NCBI GenBank assembly: GCA_973895155.1
Contig: OZ316891.1
Coordinates: 11,966,001 to 12,030,000 of the forward strand
DNA: 64,000 nucleotides
Direction of reading: 5' to 3'
DNA from: Marsupella aquatica
Lineage: Eukaryota; Marchantiophyta
Below, in pieces: positions 36,163 to 48,689 of this stretch. The first letter of the stretch is position 1. Each line of letters starts with the position of its first letter. Position numbers and translations under genes: made by a program. The notes below the pieces were generated by a model. It did no database searches. It saw only the letters and a list, made by a program, of their open reading frames with translations, and was not told the origin of the DNA.

Positions 36163-38600
36163 GAGCCAGTAAGAGCAAGAGTACTGCGGTAACGTCACAG
36201 GAGCAGTAGCAGAACCTCTTGTATCTTCCACACTCCTGCATAGTCCGCCGGAAGTAAATTTGCTGCTTCACCAAATGGTGCTGTCACTGTACATACATCA
36301 ATTAGATTCATGAAAAGAGGCAGAAGTGTCAATTATCTTGTGAAATCTCTTTCTGGTGTATTGGTCTGAATTTTATTTGTTAGTAGCGACTTCCTCTCCA
36401 CACGTCAAATAGAGGTTTAGTTATAACCCCAGTTTGTCGAGACTGGACACAGGCACAAATGTTACCTGGAATCATATCTTCAGATCACTACGTCGCCTCT
36501 AGTGAGATTTTGTGCAACTCTTAGATTCTCACATTAGTGGCAGTTTCCGTACGATATGTACAGATTTGAACGCGAGATATGTACCATTCCAAGCCAGAAA
36601 TCTATCGGAAGGTTGGGAAATCATGACAACTCCTTCGCGGTCCTTTGTGTATTCGGACCTATTGGGTTGCCATAGCAGGATGGAACGATCAGAGAATTGA
36701 AAGGATTGAAAAGCTCGTAAGAATTATTACATCTCTCTCCAAATATCAGAGACAAAAAGTATTCGGAAAAGATACTCTCTCTTTCCAAACGATTTCGAGG
36801 GAAGTTCAAAAATTTCTAGTGCGAGGGAAGTATCTCAACATTTCCCTTTCAGGCCAAGTTGTTACCTTCCTACTGTACATCCGTGGTTACCGAACGAGGC
36901 GAAGTTTTAGGAGAGTCCGATACCTGACGACTAAGAACATGGAAACCCCACGGAAAATAACCGCAAAGCTTCTTCTCTACAGGCGCTGTTTATTTCTACA
37001 TAATCTTTGGGGGAGCAAGGAAGAATTAATCAATCATTAAACGCGAATTTGTGCTAATATACATGTTGCGATTTATTCCCCTGTAACAAGCGAGACATAA
37101 CTTTTCCCCCAATTCAATTCTATCCAATATACACTTGCAGAAGTTACTCTGAGGTCGGCGACTCCTCAATAAAGTTATCCATAATGTGCCGTTTGTCAAC
37201 CATTCTGGTATGGAAATTATGTACCATGGCAGTCGAGCTAAAAGTCATAAAATAAAGTTATCCGTTATGTCAAGTAACAGTCCTAAAACGAAGTTGTCCA
37301 TAATATGTAGCACCGACTGGCACGACTGTTTGAAAATATGGACATTACTCGATGCAAAAGACCGGGTACCCAGCCCAGAGACTCCCCTAGACTGCATTGC
37401 TGTCTTGCTGATCGAACTCATTTCAATGAAAACCATAAACTTAATGAAAACCATAAACTTAAGAAAAGAAAGACATGAGAACTTAAAGACACAATCAGAA
37501 TCTCATTCTTGATCATTCATGAGAATGTTCAAGTGGTGGAGCCATTAATTTCATCTCCAATAAATGACAAACATTAAAATTTATAATGGGGCTGCCAAAA
37601 TAAGTTCAAAATACTTTAAAATCCTAAAAATTAAAAGGGTACATAAATAAATTAAAAATGCATATGATACACAGGCTGCGCCCCCCCCCCCCTCCCCCCC
37701 TCCTTGATAAGGGGCATTAAAATAAAAATTATTCACCGTATCGACGATTGCTGTTGGCAAATTGCCATGATCGGTTTCTGTTGGAGAACACAACGAGCAG
37801 TGTTGGGCTGAGCAGGGTGAGAAAGGTTTTGCAACAAGCTATATGAAAATTGCGAAACTCCTGAACAGTGTACTAAAGAGATTGTACATATCCATAGAGT
37901 ACACAAGCAGGGCTGGGTGAGAAAGGTGCAACCCTACCTCTGAAGAACTTTAATTGACCATTTACAACAGATGACGGTGACAGTTAATACTTCTTAGCTA
38001 TCATCAACCCCATTTGTGGGCCGAAAATCTTTCACAATCGTCAGAACCACTCAAAATATTCGTCGGTGGGGAGCTGGAGCTGAAACCGAACCGTTCGGTT
38101 TCAGCTTGCAAGAGAAATATGAAGCCCAACATCATTCTCAACTGGAATGAGACATAAAAGATAGATAGATGGCCCTTAAATACACCAGATCTGAAAACTC
38201 AAAAGAAGAAAATGACATCCTATTGGCCGTCCAGACTACTACATTGGACAAATGTATTTGTTCTCACACTATTTATTTCCTACTAGAACAAATAATACTG
38301 AAACTCTGATGCTTCCGTATAATTGGATGGACACAAACTGATATTGGGTAGGGATGCAGTCATGAATGCAGTGTCAAACCTACAAAGCGCCCAGAAATAG
38401 ACAGTATATGCCTGAAACTGTATATTCTACATTTGACTCAGTTATGACTGGTCAGCTCATGAGATACTGAGCACCCTCCTCAAAGTCGATGTGATCCAGA
38501 GGAAAGCATCAAGTTGAAGTAGACCTCTGAAAAAAGAGCTCGTATACCCAGACGACATGACCAGATGAAATGAAGGTAACTTGGATAGATACAGAGATGC
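36163..38600. other. 3' flanks of AC19 and SCAMP, no further gene
   Basis: No gene is supported. A plus-strand frame of 131 codons at 36,645-37,040 has no recognisable domain. A C-rich homopolymer tract (two C runs broken by single T) lies at 37,681-37,700. The segment next to 38.6 kb is probably the SCAMP 3' untranslated region. Confidence 0.5.
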
Positions 38601-38623
38601 GATCATAGTAACACACAATTCAC

Positions 38624-38892
38624 CTAAATTACAGCTCTAAACGCCCCTTGTGCAATTTGGCGCTTCGCTTCTGCTTCCTTCCCTGACCCCCTGAAGTAAC
38701 TATAGACTCTCTGCAAATCAAAGAAACTCAAAACATGTTACGTGCAGCTTGGCGCTTCGCTTCTGCTTCTCCCCCTGACCCCCTGAAGTAACTATAGACT
38801 CTCTGCAAATCCAAGCAATTTAAAACATGTTACGAGCCGTTTAGCACTTCGCTTCTGCTTCTCTCACTGACCCCCTTAGGTAATATTACAGT
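38624..38892 (-). repeat. SCAMP: ~91-bp tandem triplication of the SCAMP terminal exon
   Basis: Three head-to-tail copies. Copy 1 (acceptor at 38,710, stop 38,624-38,626) encodes RVYSYFRGSGKEAEAKRQ and ten more residues. Copy 2 (acceptor at 38,802, stop 38,728-38,730) encodes RVYSYFRGSGGEAEAKRQ followed by AARNMF. Both acceptors read tttgcag and both enter in the right frame from exon 12. Copy 3, nearest exon 12 (about 38,840-38,892), has lost the acceptor AG and is out of frame, so it is dead. Use of the copy 2 acceptor would simply extend the last exon through copy 1 into a shared 3' end. Confidence 0.88.
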
Positions 38893-41800
38893 TGCAGTGA
38901 ACAAAAAGGAGCCTATACAGTCAAGCTCCAGACCCATAGACAATCCCATTTTCCCCTTTGAAGAGTAATGAAGTACGAATAGAAATCACGAGCCCACGTG
39001 AAAGCCCTACGTACCACAAGAACCCATGCGCTAAGAACTGCCTCCAGGGTGAAGAAAATAAATCCAATGATGTAGAGCACCTGTCAGTGGACATAGACCT
39101 CATAAGTCAAGCTACAGTTGAGCAATACTTTCACAAAAAAAGGCCTTGGAATCACCGACTGGATTTACAAAGACATGAGTGGATCATCAATATTAAGTAT
39201 AGGGATCATCAAAAGATTATTGTGAAGACATTAACGGCAAATTCAAAACAAGACCCCGACACAGTTCAGATAAACACACCCCTATCGATGTGCTGTCGCC
39301 GAATATTGATATGGCAGGCAATATTCCACTGCGAGAATAAACCATATTCCGATATCAGTACAATACAGAAAGTCGTACAGACAGGATTTCTGAAACGTAA
39401 CAATACCGAAAAGCTCATTATAAAGAACTTTCTGAACACTTCATCCTAGATAATGGTCGCCTGCTAACTGATAAACATTTCACCCATAATAAAAGACTGT
39501 CTGTCAATTCCAACAAGCCAGGGATAGAGGAGCGCTTACGCAAGTGATTTTCCTTTGAAGACTATCGGAGGAGCCACGGCAGCCAAAATGTTGAAACCAA
39601 TATGTACCTGAGTACAATTTCAACAAAACAAAAGATTTGATGAGAAAGCCTTTCAGAAACAATCTGTAAGACTGCCACAACTAGAGATACAATCATAGCT
39701 GTGAAGATATTTGGGCGATGTAAGAACCTCACCAGGAAACACATTTTCACGGAGTTACTTACCAGGTAAAAGAGGAAGAACCATCCAAACTTCAATGCAC
39801 TCTCAGTCCTGAACATAAACCGCAGTTTTGTTATTTACTCAGAGAGTACGGCCTAAGGACCAATCTCATAAATTAGCAATTGAAATCCGATTCCGATGCC
39901 ACCGCTAGGGGACTACAACCAGTATCGACGGAACGTACAAAAACTGAACCCATCAAAATACCTCATAGCACGATACAGCGGGCGATACCACAAGAAATAT
40001 GACAGAGGAAATCCGCAGAGTATGTAGATGATTGCAAGGAACCAGATCTGCACACCTGAACTTACAAGAACGTCAAAATAGGTAAGACCTAAGAAAAGAA
40101 GGTACGCAAACCAAGTAAGAGCTGCTAGATCTAGATCGTAAGTTCAACACATCCAGAACAATTTCTTTTTGACCTCATTCGAACAGCACAGGTACAATAC
40201 TGCATTTTGACACGCACCAACACAAGATCTTCAAAAATGAAAAAAACCAAAACTTTAAACTCGTTGGCAAGTGTCTGCTAGAGTTTCATCGCTCCAGATA
40301 CTCACCATCTCCTGATGAAACAGACCCTTTAATCCATGCTCCCGATACAGCAATAAAGTTCCATATCAAAGCCCAAAGCATTCCTGGAAAATGAGGTGAA
40401 ATAGTCTTTAGATCCGACTGCTTACCATATCCTGAGGAAACAGAGCCCTTTATCCACGCTCCAGAGACAGCGATGAAGTTCCACGTCAGAGCCCAAAGCA
40501 TACCTGGGTGTAAGAGGACAAGATACCTCCATCTCCTAGTCAGAGAACAAGTACTTCAACTCCCGTATCGCTATCTCAACTTAACCATATCAAGGCCCAC
40601 TTTACTATAGTCTGATCTAGCTGCAGTGCCTAATATCTGGTACACGCCAGGGGTCAACGAAAACACGACATGCAATTGAAGCTACAAACTGTGTAACAGG
40701 TGGGCAGAGATCGCATAGAAACTGTACCACGGCTCAGGAGGGAATTGTAATGCACGAGATTTTGAGGACAGGTGCAAGCATATGACAGACATCTCAAGAA
40801 AAAGAAAACTCGTCTGGAATATCCTCGACCCGTTTTCTCGATATTACTTTGAAATTCTGTGAAGGACCCGACCTTAAACCCATTCTGGTGCAATTTGACA
40901 GTGCAGCAAATATCAAAAAGACATTCACACGATAAAAGTAGCATACCGAGCCAGCTAACATATGCAATGGTCTGCAAACGTTGCAAATGGATGGGAATGT
41001 CCCTCTGAATATCATGATGAAGGATCTTGATTGGTATCACCGGCGGCCAGTTTCTCTCCTCAATTATAATGCCAGCTGCACAAGATCAAGTCCGCGCAGA
41101 AAAACTCAATAACGTTCTCTACTTCATAACTACAGATCCTAGAGTTGACCTCAAACTCCGACATGAACTCATGTCAATTCTTAAAAAACAGACAAAAACA
41201 TCACAATTCACGGTCCAAGCATTTACTTTTGGAATTTCCTGGAAAACTGACAATATACACTCATTTCAGGACCTGAGACTACTGATTAACTTCATTCATA
41301 CACAGAATGAGGTAGCCAAGCAATATTTCAAAACTTCTCTTTTAGACCATGAACTATTGTTCCAAATACAAGCGTGGTTGCAAATGACTGATTTCACTTG
41401 AAGTAAGTCTAAAGCCCAAGCACTACAACAGCATGACTCCTTCCACTTCTCTAAGGTATTGGACAATTAGGACGAGCGTGATTAGAGGAAAGGAAAACTT
41501 CCTTACAGATTACAACAGCCAATCTTATAATTTGCTGGCTAGTCTAAATCCTGTAACGTGATTTATCCGAACGTGATGATAAGCAAAGTACCTCTGGCTG
41601 CTGCCTCCTCCCTCCGTTTGAGTTCCTGTGAAACAAACAAAGTGAAATATCAGTATCACTAAGAGACAGAGCACGCCAGAACTTTGTAACCAACGTCACC
41701 TGTCATACGGCAAACTAATCCTGAATGGACGTTTTACAGTATCATAAGACCAGCATATAGCACAGTTGCCAAAACAAGGAGACGAACAAGCCGCACATCG

Positions 41801-43689
41801 TTCCAATTGGCAATGCGGTTCAACCAGGGGTCTTCACAGCATTAATGCTCACTTGTTTGTTCTTGAGACAATCTATCGAAGGACCTCTGGACTTGACTGT
41901 TCTGCGACCTGAAACTCAACTCAAGACTCGACCACGTTTTGAAACAACATGAAAGAAGGTAAGAGAATTATCTCTTGGCTAATCCGACAATGATACTCTA
42001 TTTCGTTGCCCTTCGAATTAAGATAACTCAAAGCAGATGATTGATTGATTTCAGCAAATAGAGAAGTCATACCGCCTCCCTCTTCTTCAGTTCTTCTTCT
42101 CTCTTGATCAGCTCTTTCTCCTTCCGTTTCAATTCCTGCGCAACGTACGCCACAAGAGATAAAACATACCTCAGAATTATTTCTAAAATCCGAATGATAA
42201 ACAATTGCCGCGTCAGCAATGCCCAACAGAATTCAAAGGTCCTACGTTAAATCACAAGAACGGTCACCATTCCATTCAAAAGGAGTTCCAACCTACTTTT
42301 GCTCCTCCCAACGGAATGTCCACTGTAGCATCATTTGCCACGGGTTCATGTGGAAGTGGTGCAAGCCTTGAATTGGCCTGTGCAACATTCGTTGGTTGCT
42401 GCACAAGCAGCACCACTGCGACATAAGTACTCGACAGAATACGTCTTTGAGTTTGTTTTGCAAATGTTAGGTACACTATAAACATCAGACTTCCTCTAGT
42501 CCGATTGAGAGTCAACCGACAAGGGTAATTGTTACTACAACATCGTGAAAGAAGACAAGCGAGAACAAACACTCAAAATCTTAGATTCGAATCACAAAAA
42601 CTTCAGTCCCTGCACCAAGTATCAGACATGGGCAACTTTTCGGATACTTCGATGTGCCATCACGGCTTTCGGTGTTTTCGGTCCTTGCACAATGCGCCAT
42701 AGGCGCATGATTACAAAAATGACTCCTCGTTGAGCAATGTCAGAATGACGACTGCATATATCAAGCAGATCAAATGAACATTACAGTAGCTACAGTCGGG
42801 AATCTTGACTAGATCGGCAAGGAGATAGAAGCACAAATTGACAATGACGGCATTGGATTAGGAGTCCCACCGAATCATAAAATGATCCACCGAGTCCTCC
42901 TCCATAGTTCGAGGTATTATTCGCGGCTTGCGCTCGGATATTTGGATCCTGTTATAAAAATTGAACGCACAACACACGGAACAGAACCGAACGTAGATCA
43001 GCATCACTCCACGCGTTTCTTGCAACCAACTCTAAAATCAGTCTCTGAGAAATAATAAATACTATCATAGCAGTTCATTATCGGCAAAATATACACTCCG
43101 TCCTCAAGGACTAAGAAAATTAGAGCTTTTCTTCGACAAGCAATCACATGAAACTCCGGTCAACAGAGAACGCGAGGATCTGCTCCGAGGAAACCTTAAA
43201 CTTCCCACGCTAACATGTTGCTCATCGAGCTCAGTGCCCCGGGCTTGGTAATCTCAGATCTGATCTTCTCGAGACCAGGAGCGTCACAGAGTTCAAAAGT
43301 AAGGCTCTCACTAACAAGATTCTTGCACTATCGAGGAATAAAGTTAAACTGCCAAAGGAGTACGTAATGTCGGCCATGGGAGCATAACTTCGCCTCCCCT
43401 GCCCACCGACCATACGACAAGTCTGCAATACATTAGCGTCATGCGTTCATGTTTAACTGTCCGCACACTAGGCTGCATTGCACCTATATAAATTCTCTCC
43501 ATCTCTCCACATCCTTCTCTGTTTTCAAGTGAAGACGCTGTTTTCCAACCTCAGTACCTCTTGACACACCAGAGTAGTTCGTCCAAGCGGATCGGGAGAG
43601 ATCTGCATCTAGTGAGTGCATCGAGAACTTACAGAGAAAGGGTTCACTTCCTCCTCGTCGAACGGATTATTTTCGTACCGCCCAGCCAT
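38624..43689 (-). CDS. SCAMP: Secretory carrier-associated membrane protein (SCAMP)
   Basis: Thirteen coding exons join in frame to 316 residues: 43,633-43,689; 42,871-42,948; 42,297-42,398; 42,073-42,135; 41,592-41,625; 40,947-41,075; one of 40,426-40,503 or 40,306-40,383; 39,962-40,055; 39,763-39,808; 39,540-39,607; 39,280-39,328; 39,015-39,080; 38,624-38,710. SCAMPs are four-span proteins of the trans-Golgi network, plasma membrane and recycling vesicles. In order one sees: the start MAGRYENNPFDEEEVNPFS with two NPF motifs (EH-domain ligands); SRLAPLPHEPV; VDIPLGGAK; a charged coiled coil (KRKEKELIKREEELKKRE); NWPPVIPI and IPIHLQRLQ; the first span; the E-peptide-like LWYRPLYRAMR; RTESALKFGWFFLFYL; the later spans; and the C terminus GSGKEAEAKRQIAQGAFRAV. 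Intron phases all agree. Unusual features are a duplicated exon 7 and a triplicated terminal exon. The 5' end is duplicated upstream of the transporter gene at 48.7-52.2 kb. Confidence 0.95.
40306..40383 (-). other. SCAMP: SCAMP exon 7B, duplicate of exon 7A
   Basis: A second copy of exon 7 (7A at 40,426-40,503). Both are exactly 78 nt, have the same phase (2 nt, 25 codons, 1 nt), and have intact AG acceptors and GT donors. They differ at 14 of 78 positions, yet only two residues change (GMLWAL-T/I-WNF and SSG-Y/D-G); eleven substitutions are silent. The introns around them are not similar. The spacer is 42 nt, shorter than plant introns are usually able to be, so 7A-to-7B splicing is unlikely and mutually exclusive use is favoured. 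Joint inclusion would still keep the frame, adding 26 residues. Confidence 0.9.
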
Positions 43690-44317
43690 CTGGATAATCG
43701 ATCACTCACTCAACAGCAGACGGATGAAGAGGCCAAAAGCTGATCTCCAAGAAACCGAACACCTGAAGGCTTCCTCCTCCTTTCCAAGGTCCACAGCAAT
43801 GAACAAGCCTCTCCACCACCGCCTTGCTCGTGCTCCGTCCCTGCTCGTTGGTTCCTACTTGCCCAAGGTAACCTGTTCACTATCCTCCGCAAACCCGTAA
43901 AAGGGGGGCACAGACACGTCTCGCGCGAGCAGCAATCACCGACGAGAGACTTCCACCTAACACAACCACGGCAACAGTGGCGGCAGCAGCACGCACTGCA
44001 GCAAAACTCCCCACTACTATTATCGTCCGCTACTCCATCCGTCCTTCCCTTCCCTCCTACCGCAGTCGCTCCCTCTGTAACGATCCTTCTCCCGCAACGA
44101 GAGCGCAACCCTCCTAGATACACTCTTCCGACTACTTTCTCCTGCGAACTTGACGCCTACCCGCCTTCCAACGTACGACAACCAGTCTCGAAGCCACCTC
44201 CACAGCAACAAACCTGGTGAACTCCCCTCGTACAGGACCACTGTCCTCCGCAATCTGCGGTTTCTTGCTTGCTACCAGTACTGTAGCTTGCCTCTCTTCT
44301 CGTCTGCCTGGCTGTGG
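42703..44317 (-). repeat. SCAMP 5' segment, original copy of a 1.6-kb duplication
   Basis: This block covers part of SCAMP intron 2, exons 2 and 1, the 5' untranslated region and promoter. It is nearly identical to 52,376-53,997, with roughly twenty differences by eye over 1.6 kb and none in the 135 coding bases. The left edge falls in intron 2 at gcgcatgattac, and the right edge at tctgcctgg. No target-site duplication or terminal inverted repeat marks the edges. Confidence 0.92.
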
Positions 44318-44984
44318 TGCCAGCCAGCTTGCCCTTGGCTCGACCCGGCCTTCTTTACGACTTTACGATTCTCCTCTCCTCTCCTCTCCTCCGCCACTTT
44401 CCTCCAAACACGCACAATCCACCTCGTTCCTGTTATCCCTCGCTCCCGTTCTCGCTAGCCGGCTGCAGCGATGTCGTTCTTCGAGGAAGGCCACCGCGAA
44501 GTCCCGGTAGGGAGCACCTTTTCGCCGCAGGAAAGGGATCATTCATCAACTCACTCTTCCGCAATCAGCGAGCTCGTCGGGCGATATTGGTCAGACTCTT
44601 CGTCATCACATCACTCGACACTTCGCCACGAGCAAAATGGCTGCTGCTGCCCAGCCACACAGTGCGCAAACTTATTACAGTCCTCCTCCGTCACCATCCG
44701 TCAGTCCCTCACCGTGCGATCAACACACTCAAAATCACTTCGCTCACGGTGACCGACGAACTTTTAGGTCGTTTAGCGAAGAAAAAAATAGCTGATCGCT
44801 GCTTAGATTGGTTTGGCTAAGACTGGCTTTGTTGGATACCTTAGGTACACCCAGGTTCGCTAATAGTTTTCCCATTTAAAATATAGGGACTTGCAGGAAA
44901 TACTTTCTCTAGATTTCAGGTTTTACTTTAAAACAATGTAAACACTCTTTTATATGGATTGTATGATTTTCTTCAAGAGCATTT
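44318..44984. other. Upstream flank of SCAMP
   Basis: A pyrimidine-rich flank with a CTCCT microsatellite at about 44,371-44,392. Overlapping plus-strand frames of up to 168 codons (44,314-44,820) show no domain and follow base composition, so I do not call them genes. Confidence 0.45.
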
Positions 44985-45415
44985 TACTCACCTATCCCCA
45001 ATCTGACCATAATTATCAACCTGTGACCCAAACTATTTTCATTCATAAGTCGGCCCCATCACCGGCCATGTGGCAAGGTGCTATTGACCATGCCTAACCC
45101 CAACCGGTTCTACCTTAACCTGGGCCAACTCACACCGGTTATGACAATCTAGGGAGTACCTGCCCGGCAGGTGGTGGCGCTGTTGTCAGGCCTGCCTTTG
45201 TGGGTCAGTTGGTGGGGAGGAAGTCGGGGTCGGGGCTGCTTTAGCACAACACGAGGGAGCCAGCCCAGTACTCCCTCAATTGTAAATGGGAACGGGTCAG
45301 CCAGGTTAGGGTAGAACCAGTCAGGGTTCCACATGGAAAATATGTAGCACCTTGCCATGTGGCAGACAACCAATGTGGAACAACCTCGGGTTAAGTAAAG
45401 GAGTTAGAGTAACCA
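44985..45415. mobile_element. Foldback MITE-like inverted repeat
   Basis: catgtggcaaggtgcta at about 45,069-45,086 is mirrored by tagcaccttgccatgtgg at 45,345-45,362. Further inward, ccggttctaccttaacctgg is mirrored by the complement of ctggttctaccctaacctgg. Outward similarity is weaker and fades near ttactc/gagtaa at the proposed ends. The central part is non-coding. No clear target duplication was identified. Confidence 0.55.
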
Positions 45416-48400
45416 ATATTTGAAAAGCGGGTCGACTTAGAATTCCACCTCTAAGTGCAAAACAAGCCTTGAATCACTTCACTAAACTATAACTATATGA
45501 GTGTAAAACTATTGATAAGTGCATGTTGTACTCTATTAAGAAAGGGCATATAAGGGTACAATCTCATCAATTTACATTTGGCTTCAATATTTCTTTGAAA
45601 GGTGCATTTGGATTGACATGTATGATTGTATTGAACTGAATTGCATGTCCATTATTGATACCAATTATTCTTTGATTCCCTAAAGATTATTGTGTATTTG
45701 GGCATGTCTTGATATAAGTTCCCCTTTGTGTTAGATTCTCTTGTGTTTGTGATGTTTAATTTTGCTCATGTTTGGATACATTGGACAAGTGAGGTATGTT
45801 ATGTTTGACAACTTTTGTAATCAAGGACCCCATTTTTCTCACCTTTGGTCTCATTACAAATGACGTGTCTTGGCCCTGGCCCCGCTGTATTGCCCGGAGT
45901 GTCCATCCAATTCCCCCGACCCTTGCGGATCCAGGTGTGGCAAATGTATTGCCTCCCACCTCACAGAGTCCCCTGCATATTGACCTCCTCTCCACCTACA
46001 AGATACTTTCTGCAATGGCAATTTGAGCAAGCTCCCTTTAGTGATTGCCAGAGGTTGTGCGAACAGCTACACTACTGTAGTTGAGGACGCCCCTTTTCAT
46101 CACCCTGGGTGGCACATGTATTATTGTTTGATCTTGTATGGTGAATCCTTAACAGATAGAACTTGTAGTGAGGAGGTGGTGGGCTCGGTGTGAAAGGGAC
46201 TCATGGCGGGCCAGGTTTTCAACTTGTGGGTGTCCTGATTGCTGATCCATCAGGGGTGTACTCTATATTGGGCATATACAAATGGGTGTGGCCAAGTAGG
46301 ACTTGGGTTGTAGATGTCTTGCACGTTCATCTAAATTCTTGAGTCCGAACACACCTGACTTTCAAGCTTATCAATGAAGATTGCCCGGGGAACAAAATCT
46401 AAGTAGTGGGAGTTCACTATGCCTACGAAACATTATTGTGGCATACCCATTCTTAATGAGCATGGGTATACGGGCAGAGAAAAATACCACGGAGGCAGAG
46501 ACACGTTTGGTTCAAAGACAAATTTTCCAGGATGCACTTTTGTGTCCCTTTGCAATTGTTTCCTTCAAATCTTTTCTATCCAACACAAATACAAAGAGCC
46601 AGAGAGGCCAAACCTAGAATACATTGTAGGTGCAATGTTTTGAGTACCGTCCACATGGGAGATAGGCCTTGATTTGACAGCCATTGCCAACTCTCATTGG
46701 GCTCACCGTCTTTCTGGTTTGTTGGGATTCACACCATATCTGCATGGCGGCTTGGTAGATTGGTTTGGCATAGCTTCCTTCGATTGGCAACAGTGGGAGT
46801 AGGATGGGGGCAAAGATACCATGGCTGCTCTTTATTGCAGGCCGAGGCTGCTTTCGACCGATTACCGACGTTTTAGCTATGGGCTGGTGGAGTGTTGGCA
46901 GATCTCGACGCTACAAGCTGCACTGCTCTGTTGGGCTCGGTCGGTAGCTTTGGCGTCCTACGTACAGGACAGTACTGGGCCTGGCTGCTTCCGGCTCTGC
47001 TCGACCTCGGCGAGTTGGCCTTGGCCTCCTCTGCTAGTTTTTGCCTGATCACCGTCGGGGGAAGATTCTTGGCTATGTCGGACATATGTAACGAATATTT
47101 CCAAGTGGAAACGTTCATTCCACTGAACGACCTCCTTGAACTGCTTGAATGACTCGCACTGTGCTGTTTGGCGCGGTACAAAGAACGCACGCAACACGAG
47201 ACAAAATCGTCACATTTCTACCCTGTCGGAGCTATTTGGTTTCAGTTTAGGGTTGAGGATCTATAGAACGGGCAATGACATAGAGTTTATTTAGGACCTC
47301 TTTGCATACCTTTCCTGGCTCTCTTTCCATGATAAAGTTCTGAAGACTCATACCTTTTTGTCACGAAACTACCTTCTCATAACTTCATTCAGCTGTGAGC
47401 AGACTCGTGGGTGCCAGATGTCTGGGAAGGTTTTGGTCATTGCTGTTTGATCCCCCAGTTGATCGGGTTGGACTCTGATGAAGGACAGTTAGGACGGTCG
47501 ATGACATTACTGTAGGCTGGGTTTGGTAAATCTCTTACTTGCAGATTGTGAAGCAGTGCTAAAGGAGTGAATTCTTTTTCAGGTTTGAAGATCTCGGGCG
47601 ACAATTCAGTGCGGTAACAAGTAGTAGTTTTCGGTTGAAACGAGTCCAGATTTCTAAATGATGGGAACCGTAAGGTAGTGCAATGAAACTGACCCTGCGA
47701 TTGGCAGAGGGAAAAACTCTTGGGTGCATGGGATGTGAGCTTTTAGAGGTTGGGATGGATTTTCTTTTAAGTTATTCTGAACAATAGAAGACTGATGAAT
47801 GAACAACAGCACGAGCTGACTTCAACATCTTCTCTAGAAGGTCAACAATAAGGGTAAGAGGGACGAACTACGCAGGTTCTGCTCGTGGAGGATTTTTTAA
47901 GCAGGCAGGAGACAATGGTTACTGAGAACACCTATCCAAGATTAGAATCTCCAGCTTGCCCCTAGCCCATCCGATGAATCTGGGAGTTTTTAGAGGAATA
48001 ATTACGTATGTAACCCTGCATTCTAACCCAAAAACCAATCTAAAGACATTGGGATATGCTCCAGATGAATGACTGACGGCGAGGTTCCCTTGAGAGAAAG
48101 CATACAAGTATCACATAGATGTGACAATATGCTTCAGTGCTGAGTTTTCAGTTTTTATTCACTCCTGACATAACACGGCCCAGGTCCTAAGCTCTACTGT
48201 TGCAGATGCCACGTCATGTGGGAACCCACATCCTGTTCCTTTCTCTTTGGATGTCATGGCTAATTCTAGGATACAATCTCGTAATAACCTTATTAAGCTT
48301 GTCCATTGGCATATAGTATATATTTGATGGATGCACAGAAAGCTGAATCATTCATGTTCGAAAGCCACTTCTTGGTCCAGTTTGATGGGTATTACTGGGA

Positions 48401-48689
48401 TCCACTCAGCAGTATCCGTTTGAGGCCGCGAGCCAAGTGTTGTATTGCGTGATGGGTATTACTAGGATCCACCTCTTTTTGCAGGTAGGCCAGCGGGACT
48501 TTCCAAGGTGTGCTGTTCAGGTCTGCAACACTACTTCAGCAATTAATCACGAGGCCAACGGACGATATGATCCGCCCACAATCATATCACGAACGACCGT
48601 GTACCTCAAAATTCTGACAAATATGGAATGCATAGCTGCGCTGATAATTGATTGGTACAAACGATTGGATATTATGTTAACTCTGCAAA
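45416..48689. other. Intergenic region downstream of the transporter
   Basis: About 3.3 kb without a gene that I can support. Short frames at 45,756-46,084, 46,381-46,643 and 46,821-47,197 overlap on both strands and lack motifs. The part next to 48.69 kb is expected to hold the transporter 3' untranslated region. Confidence 0.45.

Noticed and set aside
36645-37040. 131-codon plus-strand frame after AC19
   Set aside because: No recognisable domain, no splice or promoter context, and basic composition typical of random AT-rich open frames.
38958-39449. 163-codon plus-strand frame
   Set aside because: It is antisense to SCAMP exons 11 and 12, whose splice sites and protein motifs are clear; the frame has no motif of its own.
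43484-43495. TATA-like tatataaa with a C/T-rich stretch, suggesting a plus-strand promoter
   Set aside because: It lies inside SCAMP intron 1 and is close to a palindrome; no coding frame follows on the plus strand.
44314-44820. 168-codon frame and overlapping frames next to SCAMP
   Set aside because: Several overlapping frames on both strands are open because of pyrimidine-rich composition; none has a domain.
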